From Epiperipatus broadwayi (taxonomy: Eukaryota > Onychophora > Udeonychophora > Euonychophora > Peripatidae): DNA of 64,000 bases. The stretch spans positions 436,001 through 500,000 of the forward strand of contig JAQFVV010000451.1 of NCBI GenBank assembly GCA_028023455.1, given 5' to 3'. Position numbers and translations under genes: made by a program. Below, in pieces: positions 46,517-59,443 of the stretch (the stretch's first letter is position 1; each line of letters opens with the position of its first letter). The notes beneath the pieces are model-generated. The model was given only the letters and a program-made list of their open reading frames with translations, ran no database searches and was not told the DNA's origin.

Positions 46517-47774
46517 AAACAGTACAACATATAAATACAACTAAAACACCATCATCACAAACCTTCAGGAAAACATATAATTTTGCTTTAAAAGAAAAAT
46601 ATATTTTTTGAACTGACTAGTATAGCACAGTAATTTTGTTTATTAGTTTTCTAATATAAACTAGAGTCCGAAAATCGGTTAATTAAGTCAAAGTTAATTA
46701 AGTCATATACTTTAACTATCTTTAAATTCAGTTAATCTGTTATTGTTAAACATTGTACTTAATTTCTGTATTTTTCCATATATCTATTTTCAAGAATCAG
46801 AATACGCATTTAATTAAATTTTAAAATTTCCATCTTTTTCTTTAGTTCATTTTTTTAAAAAAAGATGAACTTTGTCAATAAAAATTCCACGGCACACCTT
46901 TATTATTTGCAAATGTATCAACAGATTCTTATCGTATTACTTATAATTGACCTTTTAAAAGACGTAAAAAAAGTGGGGAGGGGATATTTACATTGATGTT
47001 TTTAAAACTTTATTTACATTTTTAGCAGGAAAAAATTATACAAAAAATGTTATTAAAAAATAGTTAGAAAGTACAATTTCAAGAATTAAAAAATTGTTAT
47101 TAAAATAAACTAACGATGCTAACATACTCTCCTATGCACATTACACAATGCAAATACAATATTTTAATATTCCATACTTCCAAAAATAGATGACAGTATC
47201 ATCTATCCAAAAATCTTTTTTAGAGATCATACACAATATATATAAATGCCTATAACATATAACAAATTCAATATATAAAATACAATTTTTATGCATATTA
47301 AAAATTACAAAAAATTAATTTAAATAAATCGTGCTTATTAAATATTAAATGTTTAGAATATATTAAACTTATTCACGGATCAAGTAATTCCAAACATGTT
47401 ACTAGGCCAAATTCTTAAAGAATCATTTTAACAAACCATAATCAATGTTTATTCTTTCATATTAATGGTATCCCATTTTTATCACAACAATGAATTAATG
47501 CGAGAGTGGGCATTATTTACATGTTTGTTAAAATGATTTTTTAGGAATCCAACTGCAAATTATAATACCTTATTCAGACTTATTTGATTCGTGAATAAAT
47601 TTATATATTAATTATATATTTATATTGTATTACGTGTATCTAAAAACTCAATTTTAATTGAACTTTAAAATTAAGCATTTTTATATATACGTGTATATTT
47701 ATTTTGTATGTTACAGAAGACTTGGATAGTCAAAACTCTTACTACTTTTGGAAATAAGCAAAGCAAATTATATT
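46517..47774. other. AT-rich non-coding DNA
   Basis: No gene or clear repeat recognised here. Confidence 0.5.
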
Positions 47775-47921
47775 ACATCACATGATCACCATTCTTTAGA
47801 CTTACATAGGCTGTTTTTCAAAGGAAAAACTCTCCATATAGTAGCACCACTCAATGCAAGCCAAGGTAATCAATGGATGCAGGAAAAGTTTGTGCATAAA
47901 ATCCCTATGTAGTGCTTACTA

Positions 47922-47980
47922 ATGCAATATCCCCAGACTAGTTTCTAACTTGTGGCTTTCATCAATGAGAAGCCTTGGAT
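47922..47980 (-). ncRNA. Decayed hammerhead motif, left arm
   Basis: Same layout as 20903-20961, but CUGAUGA is UUGAUGA and stem II is reduced (AAGC/GUUA). It is probably inactive. The GAAAC-UA-GUC segment is intact. Confidence 0.65.
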
Positions 47981-48106
47981 CTGAGAGCACTGCACCTAGA
48001 TCTTAGGTAGTTTCTAGCTTGTGGCTTTCATCAGTGAGGAGCCATCGATCTGAGAGCACTGCATCTAGATCTTAGGATCTCTAAGATCTAGGTGCAATGC
48101 TCTCAG

Positions 48107-48165
48107 ATCCAAGGCTCCTCACTGATGAAAGCCACAAGTTAGAAACTAGTCTGAGGATATTGGAT
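48107..48165 (+). ncRNA. Hammerhead ribozyme motif, right arm
   Basis: Plus strand: AUCCAA-GGC-UCCUCA, CUGAUGA (48122-48128), AAGC-CACAA-GUUA, GAAAC-UA-GUC, UGAGGA-UA-UUGGAU. Stem I is fully Watson-Crick. Stem II is weak (C-G, G-U, A-U, A-A mismatch). The core is complete; predicted cleavage follows 48151. Confidence 0.75.
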
Positions 48166-48270
48166 GAGTAGATACTAGATAGGAATTTTATGCATTAAAC
48201 TTCCTTCATCCATTGATTATTCAGGCTTGCACTGAGTGGCACTATTATATGGAGAGCTTTGCCTCTGTCA

Positions 48271-49079
48271 AATGCATATTAAAAAATAAATAAATAAAAT
48301 AGAAAATATTCATCAATAAAATATTATATTTGCATTGTGTAAAATACATACAAGAATGTGTTAGTCTTATTTGCTTATATTAGCACTATGATCACTGCAG
48401 AAAAGTTAATAAATGGAATATATTTAGTTTATAATTCTAAAATGATATTCTAAAATAAATTGTGTTAAATGAAGAGAAAGGCAATAGCGGACTACTACTG
48501 AGGATGATCAAGTGGGAGTAATATTCTACTATAATATGTAGAACAGTGAATAGGAGAACTAAAATTTCCTGGATCTATTCTTACTTTGGTAAAGCTAAAA
48601 CAAAATCCCAGTATGGCTGCAACTGTAATCCGATACTTAAGTACTTGAAAATCAAATGATTTCCATACATATCTATTGATCTCTCTATATCCATATAGGT
48701 AAAGAATATGACTTACAAATTACAATGAGATGGTGTCAATTTAATATACAATCTCAGATAATTTTCTATCATCCAGTGACATATTTTGCAAGTGAAAGAA
48801 TAATGAATAAGAAATTTAAATTATTATATATATATTAAGTGCATTTATTAATACAAATATGATTACAAAACAATAAGAATAAATTAAATTCCAATATACA
48901 ATAAAGGTATTAATCCTTATAAATATAATTACAAAAAAAAAAATTTCTTACAGTACACATTTCTTACATCATTCAAACTTCCAATATATTGATTTAAATG
49001 AAAAAATGAATTATAAGCTCTGGTAATAAGTAATAAACTGAATGATGTATGTAAAAAAATGTAATAGGTAATACTTATA
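48271..49079. other. AT-rich non-coding DNA
   Basis: No gene or clear repeat recognised here. Confidence 0.5.
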
Positions 49080-49870
49080 GCTATATATTGGATGAGTTCC
49101 ATCTAGTATAAATATTAAATGTTTTTGGAAAAATATTTATCTTCATAACTTTCCAAATACATCCATCATCAGATTTTCAATTGGATGGAGGTTGAAGAGT
49201 TGGAGTGTGGAGTAGATTGAAGCCTGTCCATTAAAGTCTGAGGTTTGGCTATCTTAATATATATCTGAGCACTTATGGCATATATGTGTAGAGATGGTAT
49301 TTTGGACCAATTGATGATTGCTGGTTTAGCATGAAATACGTATATTGGTGATTATTTATCTTTTCAACATATTTGTGTTAGAGTGTATCAGTGTTATGAG
49401 ATAGTGTGGAGAGTGGGGGGTCATGTGAAAGTCTGTGCTCATATACCCTATATATTCAACTATTAGTAATCACAGAAATAAAAATAAAATTTGAAGAAGC
49501 TGCACACATGACAATGGTAAATAATCTCATAATTCAATCTAGGTATGATAATCCATATTAGCTGGAAAACACTAATAAATCTTGCCCTTAAAAAGAAAAT
49601 GAGGATCCTCACTGCCTTGTTAGAATAGGCTAGTTGATTAGAAATTCATCTTAAAATTCAGAATTTATAAGTCTAATAAAGATCACTGATTCAATTCCTA
49701 TGTAAGAACTGTCACTAATCAGTCTAGCAATTCTATACTGATTTGTCTGCTATTACTAACAGATTAATACTGGAAAAGTTGCAATAGTTTTAATTTTTCT
49801 AAAAATATTGAATAATTAAACTATACAAAGGAAATAATCCAACATATAACTACAATAAAAACATCATTAT
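49080..49870. mobile_element. Family C copy interrupted by a half family-B element
   Basis: The left part (to CCAAATACAT near 49158) and right part (from TCAACTATTAGTAAT near 49456, ending with ACATATAACTACAATAAAAAC) match the flanks and arms of the family C copy at 46.2-46.6 kb. Between them lies one arm of family B (CCATCATCAGATTTTCAATT to CTCATATACCCTATATAT). This is a nested insertion. Confidence 0.8.
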
Positions 49871-51449
49871 CAAAAATTTTCAGACAAATAACAAATAATA
49901 ATTAATTATTATTAATTAATTATAAATTTTGTTAATATTTTTTTTTTTTTTGTAATTGTATTTATATAAATAAATAAATTTATTATATATGGTAATTTAT
50001 CTTTTACTGATTAATTTTTCACTTGCAAACACACCATCACAAGGTAGAATACCACTATTGTAGACTAAATACTAAATGGTATAAATTTCATTTGAATGAT
50101 TATACAGGAATTAAATTACAATCTGCAACAGTTTGCCATTGGTTGCCTAAAGTAACAAAATGAAACTTGATAATAGCAAAAATAATAGAGCATTTCAAGT
50201 CTATATCAAAAGTGAATGTGCTAATTATATGCTCAATTGCTTTAATGAGCAGTACTTCATTCTTTTCTAAAATTATTTATTGCAAGTTTGATTGCTCAAT
50301 GAGTCCTATATGTTAGTGCTGTGATATCCACATTCCCAGGCTAATTTTTGGCTTGAGATCTTCAGAAAGGAATTTTGTGACATGACATACCTTCACATCT
50401 AGTACCTACCTTTAATTCTTCTATTATAAAGGCATAAACATTCATTGAGTATCTACTGGTTACTGAAGCAAACAATAGTAAATGAATCTAAAGTAGACTG
50501 CATAGAATAAAATACTGCTTATACTTAGAGAAAATCATGTAATGTTTTGTTAAAGAGGTATCTAATATATCCAGGGCCATACAGTCGTTGGCAGCTGGAT
50601 AATTATATTTCAAATAAGAGAAACAACAAAGCTTAAATAAAACTTCAAGAGTTTATTTATTTTGAATAATAATAATGATATTTAGTCTTCAAGAGTTTAT
50701 TTATTTTGAATAAAAATAATGATATTTAGTAAGATAATACAGTTGAAAATAAGATCACTCAGATCTCTTTCAAGTTCAAAACTTCTTAGAGATTTAATAT
50801 CTAGAAAGGGTAACCCTATAAAGTTTCTTTACTCAATAATTTGTAATTCTATAATTTTGTGAGCACAATTTGCTCACAGACATTAATTCAGAGATAGTTC
50901 AATTAGATTCTTGACTAGAGCTTTTATTCATTTATTTCCAAAACTTCACTTTCAATAGTTCATCTTTCCACTAGTTTTTACACAACTTTTATTTCTTCTC
51001 TTCCTTAATTCTTCTCAGACTTTTTTATCAGCTTTGCTAATTCGCGGAAATGCAAATTAGCCTGTTGCTATTTTCAGTAAGTTTTCTCTTTCTGTATAAT
51101 TAATTATTTTATTTCTGGAATATTCTAAATGTCAACATTAAATACCTACACACACACACACCTTTTCTTTAATAAAATATGTGTATATACAGCAGTAAAA
51201 GTAAAAATTATCAGCAGAGAACATATAAATGAAATCATTAAATTATAATTATTAGCCCAGTGGCAGATTTAGAAAATGATCCAAATAATTTGTAATGGGT
51301 TCAAAATCACAGACTATTTTTGAATTTCAAGACTATTATCTTGACAGTATAGCTGCTTAAGATTCAAATTGTTCAGCAACAGAAGTAATAATCAATCAGA
51401 AACTAGTCTGGGTATGAGAGAATAATGACATATTATTCATAAGTAAAGA
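49871..51449. other. AT-rich DNA with scattered family A relics
   Basis: It contains a worn hammerhead-region relic on the minus strand at 50324-50370 (CUGAAGA..AAGCCA..UUAGCCUGGG), and another fragment CAGAAACTAGTCTGGGTATG at 51397-51416. A 44-bp tandem duplication lies at 50643-50730. No gene. Confidence 0.55.
50643..50730. repeat. 44-bp tandem duplication (2 copies)
   Basis: Units at 50643 and 50687 both read CTTCAAGAGTTTATTTATTT and end GATATTTAGT; one substitution was seen. Confidence 0.92.
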
Positions 51450-52080
51450 CTCGTGCAAAGTTTTATTAGTATAGAAATATTTATAAACATGGATGTTAAA
51501 CAAAATTGCTATGTACCCCTAACACTTTTTATGATAAATATGATAGAAGCATTGCATATATATATGAAGAAGAAAATGTTCAATTATGGGGATACAACTA
51601 AATATTCCCTGACAAAATTACAAAGATATGTATTATACAGTTAAATTGCATACCTATCAGATAGTAATAGTCAACAAAGATGATATAAAAACTGATAGAC
51701 AAATAAAGATAGAAACTTTTTCTAAAAATGTAAATGTTTGCTTTTAAAGAGATACCAGTAATCATTATAGATCAAAGTAAATAACTCATAATTATAAATA
51801 TTTAGGCACAATATTTAAACAACATATTATTAAATAAATAACCACATGATCCAGGTCTTGTTAAAGTTTATTTGTGCAGCTCTAAAAGGGAGATAAATTA
51901 TGTTCAGAAAATGGCTAGGAATAGCAAATTAGAATCAATGATAATCAAGTGATATTAACTGATTGCAGTAATCTGATACCAACTCAATATGCTATTGGGC
52001 AAAAAAAGTTGGCTTGCACAAATATGATCAGTTGGACAGGAAGTTCTATAATATCCAACTGTCAAGATGGTGAAGTTGAG
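51450..52080 (+). pseudogene. LINE RT remnant
   Basis: The frame at 51453-51644 contains MDVKQNCYVPLTLFMINMI (about 51490-51546), a relic of the RT 'GVrQGC.lSPtLFn.yin' block. A later frame has HNYKYLGTIFKQ (about 51790-51830), the usual post-catalytic 'YLG' block. The region between is scrambled by indels. Confidence 0.6.
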
Positions 52081-52513
52081 GACAATTCCATTCAAATGAT
52101 TTATCATATTTTTTCTTTATTTTAATCAGTTGAGAATTGATCACAAATTTTAATTCTTGGGTTCCCTGACTAAGAACCGAACAGAGGATATCAACAAAAA
52201 GATAATAGGTTCTATAAAAAAAATTAACCAAAAATGCAATGTGCATATATAAAACATCAGGCAAAAATTTGGCTATCGGAATCTGAAATTGGGTGAATGA
52301 CTGCGAGTAATAAAAAGACCCTGGATATTGTGGAGATGGATATGATTGAAAAAAATCAAGGAAAACAAAATTAGATATTAAGTAACAATGAGCATGCATG
52401 GAATAGTGATAGTCGAGACAAAATGGCCAAATACAAAAAAAAACAAAAACATCTATACTAACAAGACAGACAATGGAACTGATGTCAGGAGAGAAATTGG
52501 AAAAAAAATCCAC
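52046..52513 (-). other. 155-codon open frame, unrecognised
   Basis: This is the longest unexplained open frame in the window (minus). It is rich in Phe/Tyr/Ser with hydrophobic segments (VCLVSIDVFVFFCIWPF) and a Ser/Pro/Tyr/Gln patch (QSYPSPQYPGSFYYSQSF). Its distal end overlaps the LINE remnant on the other strand. I recognise no family and see no convincing splice or promoter signals. Chance or LINE antisense is the likelier reading. Confidence 0.15.
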
Positions 52514-55500
52514 AAAAGAAAGAATGAGTAAAAAATAAAAATAGCCATGTATTCAAAATAAGAAAAATGTAAATTTTGAAATAAAATATTACATGATGTT
52601 TCTAATCTAAATATATAATAATGATGATGTTTTCAACAATGTTAGAATATAGATTTGTTTTATTAGAAGATACATATTGAGTTGGCAAACATAACCATCT
52701 AAATAATCATCCTTCAAGAACTTTCAGAAACGGAGAAGTAACTATACAATCTCAATTGTTAGTGTACTTAATATGCATTTTTAAAATCAATAATATATTA
52801 TTGTTTTCATGATTGTTTTAAAATTTATCCTTGTTTTTTTATTTAGCAATGCCTTTTTTATATTAAGCTCAGCTTTTATATAAGTATGCCAAGAACTGAT
52901 AAAGTAATACTAATAATTTCAATTGTCATAATATAGTAAATTACAAAAAAAAAAAAATACATATAAATAATTAACTTAAATTCTTACATAAACACATTCT
53001 CTGTACTATTATAATTTTGTAAACAGATCAGATCATCATTAACAAATTCTATGAAAATAGTCATATGACAAAACTAAACCCTTTTTAAAGTTCAATCTTG
53101 TTTGTGATATTATATGACTAATCAAAAACAAAAAATATGGACTCAGTCAAGGTATTATTTCAAATGATTTCTCAAGTACTCAGACTTACAACAGATAAAA
53201 TTACATGATGTATGGGAAAAAAAAATCAAACTCAAAAATGTTGAATGTTTCACTTGAGTTGCCGAAATTAACTCTTTTAACAATACTTGTAAATTTCTAA
53301 CAATTGCTTAAATAAATAAAAATTCAATTTGATCAATTGAATGATGATTATGCTCATGTTAAGCATTTGAATGATCCAACATTATGATTTCCTGAACAAT
53401 TAATCACACAATTATTATTTTAATCCGTGAATATGTATTTATTGAGATTTCCTTTTCAAAAAAGGAGATACATCCCGTATGTGAACCAACTAGCTCCATT
53501 ACACAAAAAAGACCACTATAATTGAATTTTAGTGAATTAAACACAGTTCAAATGAGTTTTGAATTCGGAAAGAGATTATCTAATGAAGAATAAGACAAAT
53601 TTATCTTTCAAGAATTAACTTCGCTATTATTTCAATCTAAAAAAATAACATGTGCATAAAACGGACCCCAACATCAAATTACAAAAAATTTAATTAATTC
53701 AAAAAAACATGATGCTTTTTTTATATTTACCTTTGATTACAAGATAATTATTGTGAACAGTATTGTCTTATTATATTAAATAAATATATATGCCACAATT
53801 ACATATACAAAAATGAACAACTTTCTTTCAAGTAAAAATTTACTTTTGTCATAAATTTCAACAACCACCATACATCATAAATAATTAAAACATTTCATGT
53901 GTTTGAGAATTTAAGAGCCTCCCCCCCCCCCCATTCATTTGCAAACAACAAATTCACCACACTTTAACATTCTTTGCCAATATCATAAAATTCATTAATA
54001 GTATGAAATTCATCAAATGATAGTTCTTAATTCACTTTGCATTTTAAACAATACAATACTCTCCTATGTCCCCTGCACTTGATTCCCAATATCCCTGTAG
54101 ACATATGGCATTGTGAAAAATAGCAAGTTTATATAATATGCACATGTAACATATTTCTACAATACACATTAATTTAAAAAACTATATTCCTTAAGCCAGA
54201 TATGGACAATAATTTTCAAGCAGTAAGTCTTATTGAGAAATTGCTCATTTTTTTATTAGGCGACATTAATAAATAAAAAAATTCACAAACATATTTAGTG
54301 TAAAGTATTCTAGAAGTAAAATTATTTTATGAAAATTACATTTCATAAAATAAAAAGGAATTACTTATGAATTATAGAGAAATCATAAATGAATGAGTAA
54401 AAATGAAATATAACCATTTGTTACTTGTAAGTTTTCAAGTAAACCAAGATGGCATCCGATATTTTTGACAAATGTACAGTTTCGAGATCCTATTATCTAT
54501 CAAAAGATGTGTTACTTGTTGAATTAAAACAAAATTAATAAATCCATTGTTAAATTTTAAAAAATGAAAAAATTTTGATAAATTTCATTAAGAAGATTTA
54601 TTTCAATTTTTTTTACTTTTATTGTACTGTGGGAAGTGGTGAGATACTCTTACATTGTCGTACTTTAATTCAATTCATCATGTTTCTTTTTGTCAGTTTT
54701 TTGATAAATAGTCATCATAATAAAAATTTAAGATCTTCCTATCACAGAACATGATGCAATGGATTATTTCAAAGGTACAGGATCTTGTCCTCCTGAAAAG
54801 GGTGTGTTAATGGTCACTATACGATTCTATGTAGCTGACATGAATAAAGTATAAATATAGAATTTTTTTTTTTTTTCAATTTTTTTATTAATAAATTAAT
54901 CCAAAATAAATAAACTGTAAATATTGTAATTAATTTTTCCATAATAATTTCTTTTTTTAAAATAACAGTAATAAAAAATAAAATGTAATTATTAAATATG
55001 TTTTCTAGCAAGCATTTTTGTTGTAAACATTTTTGGAGTCACCCCCCCCCCCCTTGAAATTGTAGATTTATCAAAAATATGAGCTGCCATTTTGGTTTAC
55101 TTGCTCAACATTTTAATGAAAAATTATTATGTTGAATAACCATAAATTAAAAAAAATATATTTATTAAGACAGATCACAGACAGCCTTTTTCAAATAGTG
55201 AACTTTAATGAAAAATTTTCACCTTTGGGACATATCTCTAAATCAAAAATTTCATAGAAATCATACTTAGTGCAAAGTATTCCCAATATAAAATTATTTT
55301 TAATGAAAATTTATACAAGTTTCATATAATAAAATATAGAAATGAATTATAAATTTTAAAGAAAGTATAAAAGAATAAGCAAGAACAAAATATACTATAT
55401 TTCTAAAAAAAGTTATGTCGGTATAATCATTTCAATCAAAAAATCATAAAAACACAGGTTGCCTATGAATACATTAAAACGTTAACAAAAATAATTAACA

Positions 55501-56840
55501 AAAACAAAATATAATAATACAACTAAGAAAAAGAGAGTACAGTAATGAATCTAAAAATGAACCACTGAATATGCAAGATAAGGATGTGGGTTGACTGAAA
55601 GATGATTTGTGACTGTGCTCATACAGGAATGTACATGAAATTTCTAAATTTCAGATTTTTCCATTCATTTTAATATTTTTTTCAAACCAGGAAATATTTA
55701 AACACTGAATGATGAATCAGTAGATATCAAGAGACTACTACCCAATACAATATTTTCTTTGTAAACGAAATTGCAATATTTTCTTTGTAAATGGAATTGT
55801 AATTACAATTCACATTATAGATATAAAAAAGTTAACCTATAAGAGTCATTGAAATGCTTTCAATCCAACCACTGTCAATCTAACATTTATTGAAATACTA
55901 CTTATAAGTATGTTTCTTTTGCTATTGAAACTAAAGCAATACTCACACTAATGTTAATTAAATCTCTAGAATATAACTCTTAAATCTTCATTTTTTTATT
56001 CTTAATTCATTCATTTTGTCTCATATAGACCATCTCATGTTTTTTTTGTCTATCTGTGAAAACAATTTCTACTTCTAGTATATGTACTTATTATTAATAT
56101 CTTTTAATTGTATGGGCTTTAGATTAGCAATGTTACTGGATTGAAAGTCAATCCTAGGATTATATATTTTTATATTTTATTGTTAAAAATGTACTCAATT
56201 ATTATACTATCATCATTAAAAAGATACATTTGTCGAATCAACACTACAACTCTTCCTAAATTTTTCTATCCAATTTTATAACATTTAGATAGTTTCCCAC
56301 AGATCCTTCTAGTGTCTTTCATAATCCCTCATCTCAAAGTATATGCCCAACTTTTCTGCTTCATAATTTCAACAATAAATTATTTCTTCTCATGCATTCT
56401 TTTTAATACTATTTATATTCTATTTTAGTAATGTTTCACCAAATCAATCTCTAGACATGAACTCTGAAATAAAGATACTTAAAACTGAAGAAATTCAAAA
56501 AGTAATATACACAGACTTTTATAAATTGTTACTGCTTTTCAAAATATTTAAGTGAAAGTGCAAGATATAGACTATACAGATAATTTGAAGTAATCATGTC
56601 CACAGAACATTCTCTTTCCAAATATGTTACTAAGAATTATTTTTGCAGGCAGTCTCATAATGAGACATTTTAATAAACTTGCTAAACATGGCATATTCAA
56701 AGTAGTAATAAGTTATTTATGTGCTATTGAAATTAATAATATATATGTTGAAGTAGTTTGTATGATACAATAATTCAAAATTTTATTTAAAATGCAAACA
56801 TTATTAGACATGCAACAGTTAAAAATACTGCAAAAAGGTC
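52514..56840. other. AT-rich intergenic or intronic DNA
   Basis: No gene recognised. It has poly-C runs near 53921 and 55041 and A/T microsatellites. The 54817-55011 frame is homopolymer noise. Confidence 0.5.
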
Positions 56841-56848
56841 CCCTAGAG

Positions 56849-58123
56849 CAGTGGTCTTTAGCCTTTTCATACCAACGAACCGGCAAAAATAAGGATAAGA
56901 TTTTGCGGACCAGCAGAAGTCTACAGATAATTTTCTTGAAGATTTAAACTGCTTAGCCTAAGATGAGCATAATTTTATAACTGATCAAAACAACACACTA
57001 GTTACTATATATTATAATGGTGTTGCCTTCCTTCACATGCTTAACACTCTTTCTCGAGTTGCGCAGTCATACTGCTACAGAAAACAGTATGTTCCCATTA
57101 ATGTGCCTGCATTGCTACATTTATTATTTCATTGTTAAAACATGCAAGAATAAAATGTTATTCACCTGAATGTTGAGAAATATCCCAGCTAGTATAATTA
57201 TATGACAATGATTATGATAAATGTAATATCTGTATTTAATGTTAAATATACAAGATGAAGTTATATATATATGGAATTTGTATAATAAAAAACTTTTTTT
57301 TTTTAATTTTGAATTTTTTTAGAAAAATAATAAAAAATTTAATTCTACCTCCCCCCCCCCCCCATAAACATCTGTGATAACTAATAAAACCAATTAATTT
57401 ATGTATGACTGATTAGATTTTGTTTTCGTTCTGTTTCTTTTTTTTTAATTGAGTAAAAATGAGATTAAAATAACAGCAGATTGCATTAGTTGTTTATTCT
57501 TGAAGTCACATGAGGACCACCTATAAAATCTCTGGGAAAATTGAGCTGAAAAGTCAAATTGGTAAAAAGTCACATAGAAATAAAACAATCATTATAAAGA
57601 TGTCATTTTGCTAAAAAAAAAAAACGATAATAGATTTACATTCTCGATGAAGGGAAATCATAATCAATGACCTGTCTCCATTTTGTGAAGTTTACAATTT
57701 CAAAAAGAAATGTCACACAAAATAAAAAGATGATACAAATGCAATAAAAAATTTTGCTATATGTGACCAATAAATGAGCTTAGCAATCGAGAAATGCCTA
57801 CTAGGTATAGAAATTGACGTGTAAGGAGTGGTACAATTATCATGAGATTGATGCCTTGTCTTTTAAAGATTGCATTTTCAAATAAATTCCTTTGATTATT
57901 ATTTAGTAATTATAGTATTATCTAATAATTTAAATAAAATTTTGATTTATAATTAATTTTATTTAAGCAATTGCGATGAAAAAATAAATAAAAATTGTTT
58001 ACATTAATTAAAAGTTTAAAATCATATTATTTTATTACAAACTTTCCTGCCAGTCTAGCATGAACCGGCAAAAAACTTCTGCGGCCTGGCGCCGGTTCAC
58101 CGACCAAGGATTGAAGACCACTG
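56849..58123. mobile_element. hAT-like non-autonomous element 1
   Basis: It is bounded by a perfect 8-bp target duplication CCCTAGAG (56841-56848 and 58124-58131), the hAT hallmark length. Left end CAGTGGTCTTTAGCCTT; the right end inverted reads CAGTGGTCTTCAATCCTT, and both sub-ends contain GAACCGGC. The 1.27-kb interior has no transposase frame. Confidence 0.88.
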
Positions 58124-58131
58124 CCCTAGAG

Positions 58132-58690
58132 TAGCGTTTCTCAACCTTTTTGCCACACGACTCAATAGACTTCATTGAAATAGTTCTGCGACCCAAATGT
58201 TTATTACATAAATTATAATATAAAATAAGAGATATTACATAAGCACGGTACTGTATATATTTATATATTTGAATCAATTTGATATTTATAATGAACAAAT
58301 AATTTGTAAGTTAAAAATTGAGTTAAAGTTAAACTACATATTTTTAATTTAAAAGCTTAACACATTTTGTTAATTACCTTTTCTTTCCAAATAAGGTTTT
58401 ATTTATATATGAAATATAAGCAAAAATTACAATTTTTTGAACAATTACATTTTGAAAATAATCACGAAATTTAACATTATGGTTATTTAAGTTCAAATTT
58501 ACAATTGAATTTGAGAAAACCACACAAAGCATAGATAGTATTACTTACTAATTTTTTTTATTAATACTAATATTTTCTTAAAATGTAAAAAGATTTTTGC
58601 TATCAGATATTTATGTTTTTATTTCTTGGTGCATATTCACGACCCATTAAAACTTTATCAGGGTCGCAACCTAAAGATTGAAAAATGCTG
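58132..58690. mobile_element. hAT-like non-autonomous element 2, abutting element 1
   Basis: Left end TAGCGTTTCTCAACCTTT; right end inverted CAGCATTTTTCAATCTTT. Sub-terminal GCGACCC and GGTCGCAACC are also inverted. It shares the left 8-mer CCCTAGAG with element 1; the right 8-mer is ACGTAGAG (6 of 8 identical). There is no coding capacity. Confidence 0.8.
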
Positions 58691-58698
58691 ACGTAGAG

Positions 58699-59443
58699 AA
58701 CAGGAACATAAAAAAAAAATTGAGCATTGGCAATTTGATGTTAACATTATTTATTGGAAAATTTTTTAACAATTCCAAATTGTTAAATTTTTCTAATTTT
58801 GAATTAAATTTAAAACACTTTGTCCTCCTATAAATAATAATTCAATTTTTTGATGCTGCAAAAAAAAAAAATTCGCTAAAGAACAAGAATAAAAAAAAAT
58901 TATTGAGTGTGGCCAATTGGAAGCTAACATTTATTGGAAATTAAAACCCTTGCTATTTAAAAAGCTATTTACTGATTTCCAACTTTAATAGCAAGAAATA
59001 AAAAATAATTGTAATACAATCCAATTATGCTGGACATTATGCATATTTTTTAGTGAGTTACAATTTTAAAAAAATATATAGAATGGCATTTATCATAAAA
59101 TATACACATAAATATGTGTTTAATTTGAAAATTATTTATTGATCAGATCAATATTAAATAATCATGATAATGTTACTCAATAAAAAATAATTCTTTAAAA
59201 AAAAAACAAAAAAAACTAATATTCAAAAAATATAAATATTTATTTATATCCAACATATTTTTAAATTAAGTAGATTAAAATAAGATTTATCTTTAAAAAT
59301 TTGTAGAATTGTAGAAAAACAAACTCTGTATAGATATGTAATCTTTATAAAGCAGAAATGAGGTGATCGGGCTCAGTCCAATCAACATTAAAATTTATTA
59401 ATAAACAAAAACAATAATGTTATGTATTCCTACATTAACTTAC
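58699..59443. other. AT-rich sequence, probably intronic
   Basis: No feature seen. It lies downstream of the candidate exon on the minus strand, so it may be intron. Confidence 0.4.

Larger units (their letters stand above)
47775..48270. mobile_element. Full foldback of family A with hammerheads on both arms
   Basis: The asymmetric leader ACATCACATGATCACCATT (47775-47793) is followed by an inverted repeat of two near-complete units, ending in AAGGAAAAACTCTCCATATA at left and its inverse at right (about 48235-48267). The left arm contains an internal partial duplication of the hammerhead region (48008-48049). Motifs are at 47922-47980 (minus), 48008-48049 (minus, partial) and 48107-48165 (plus). 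Confidence 0.88.
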
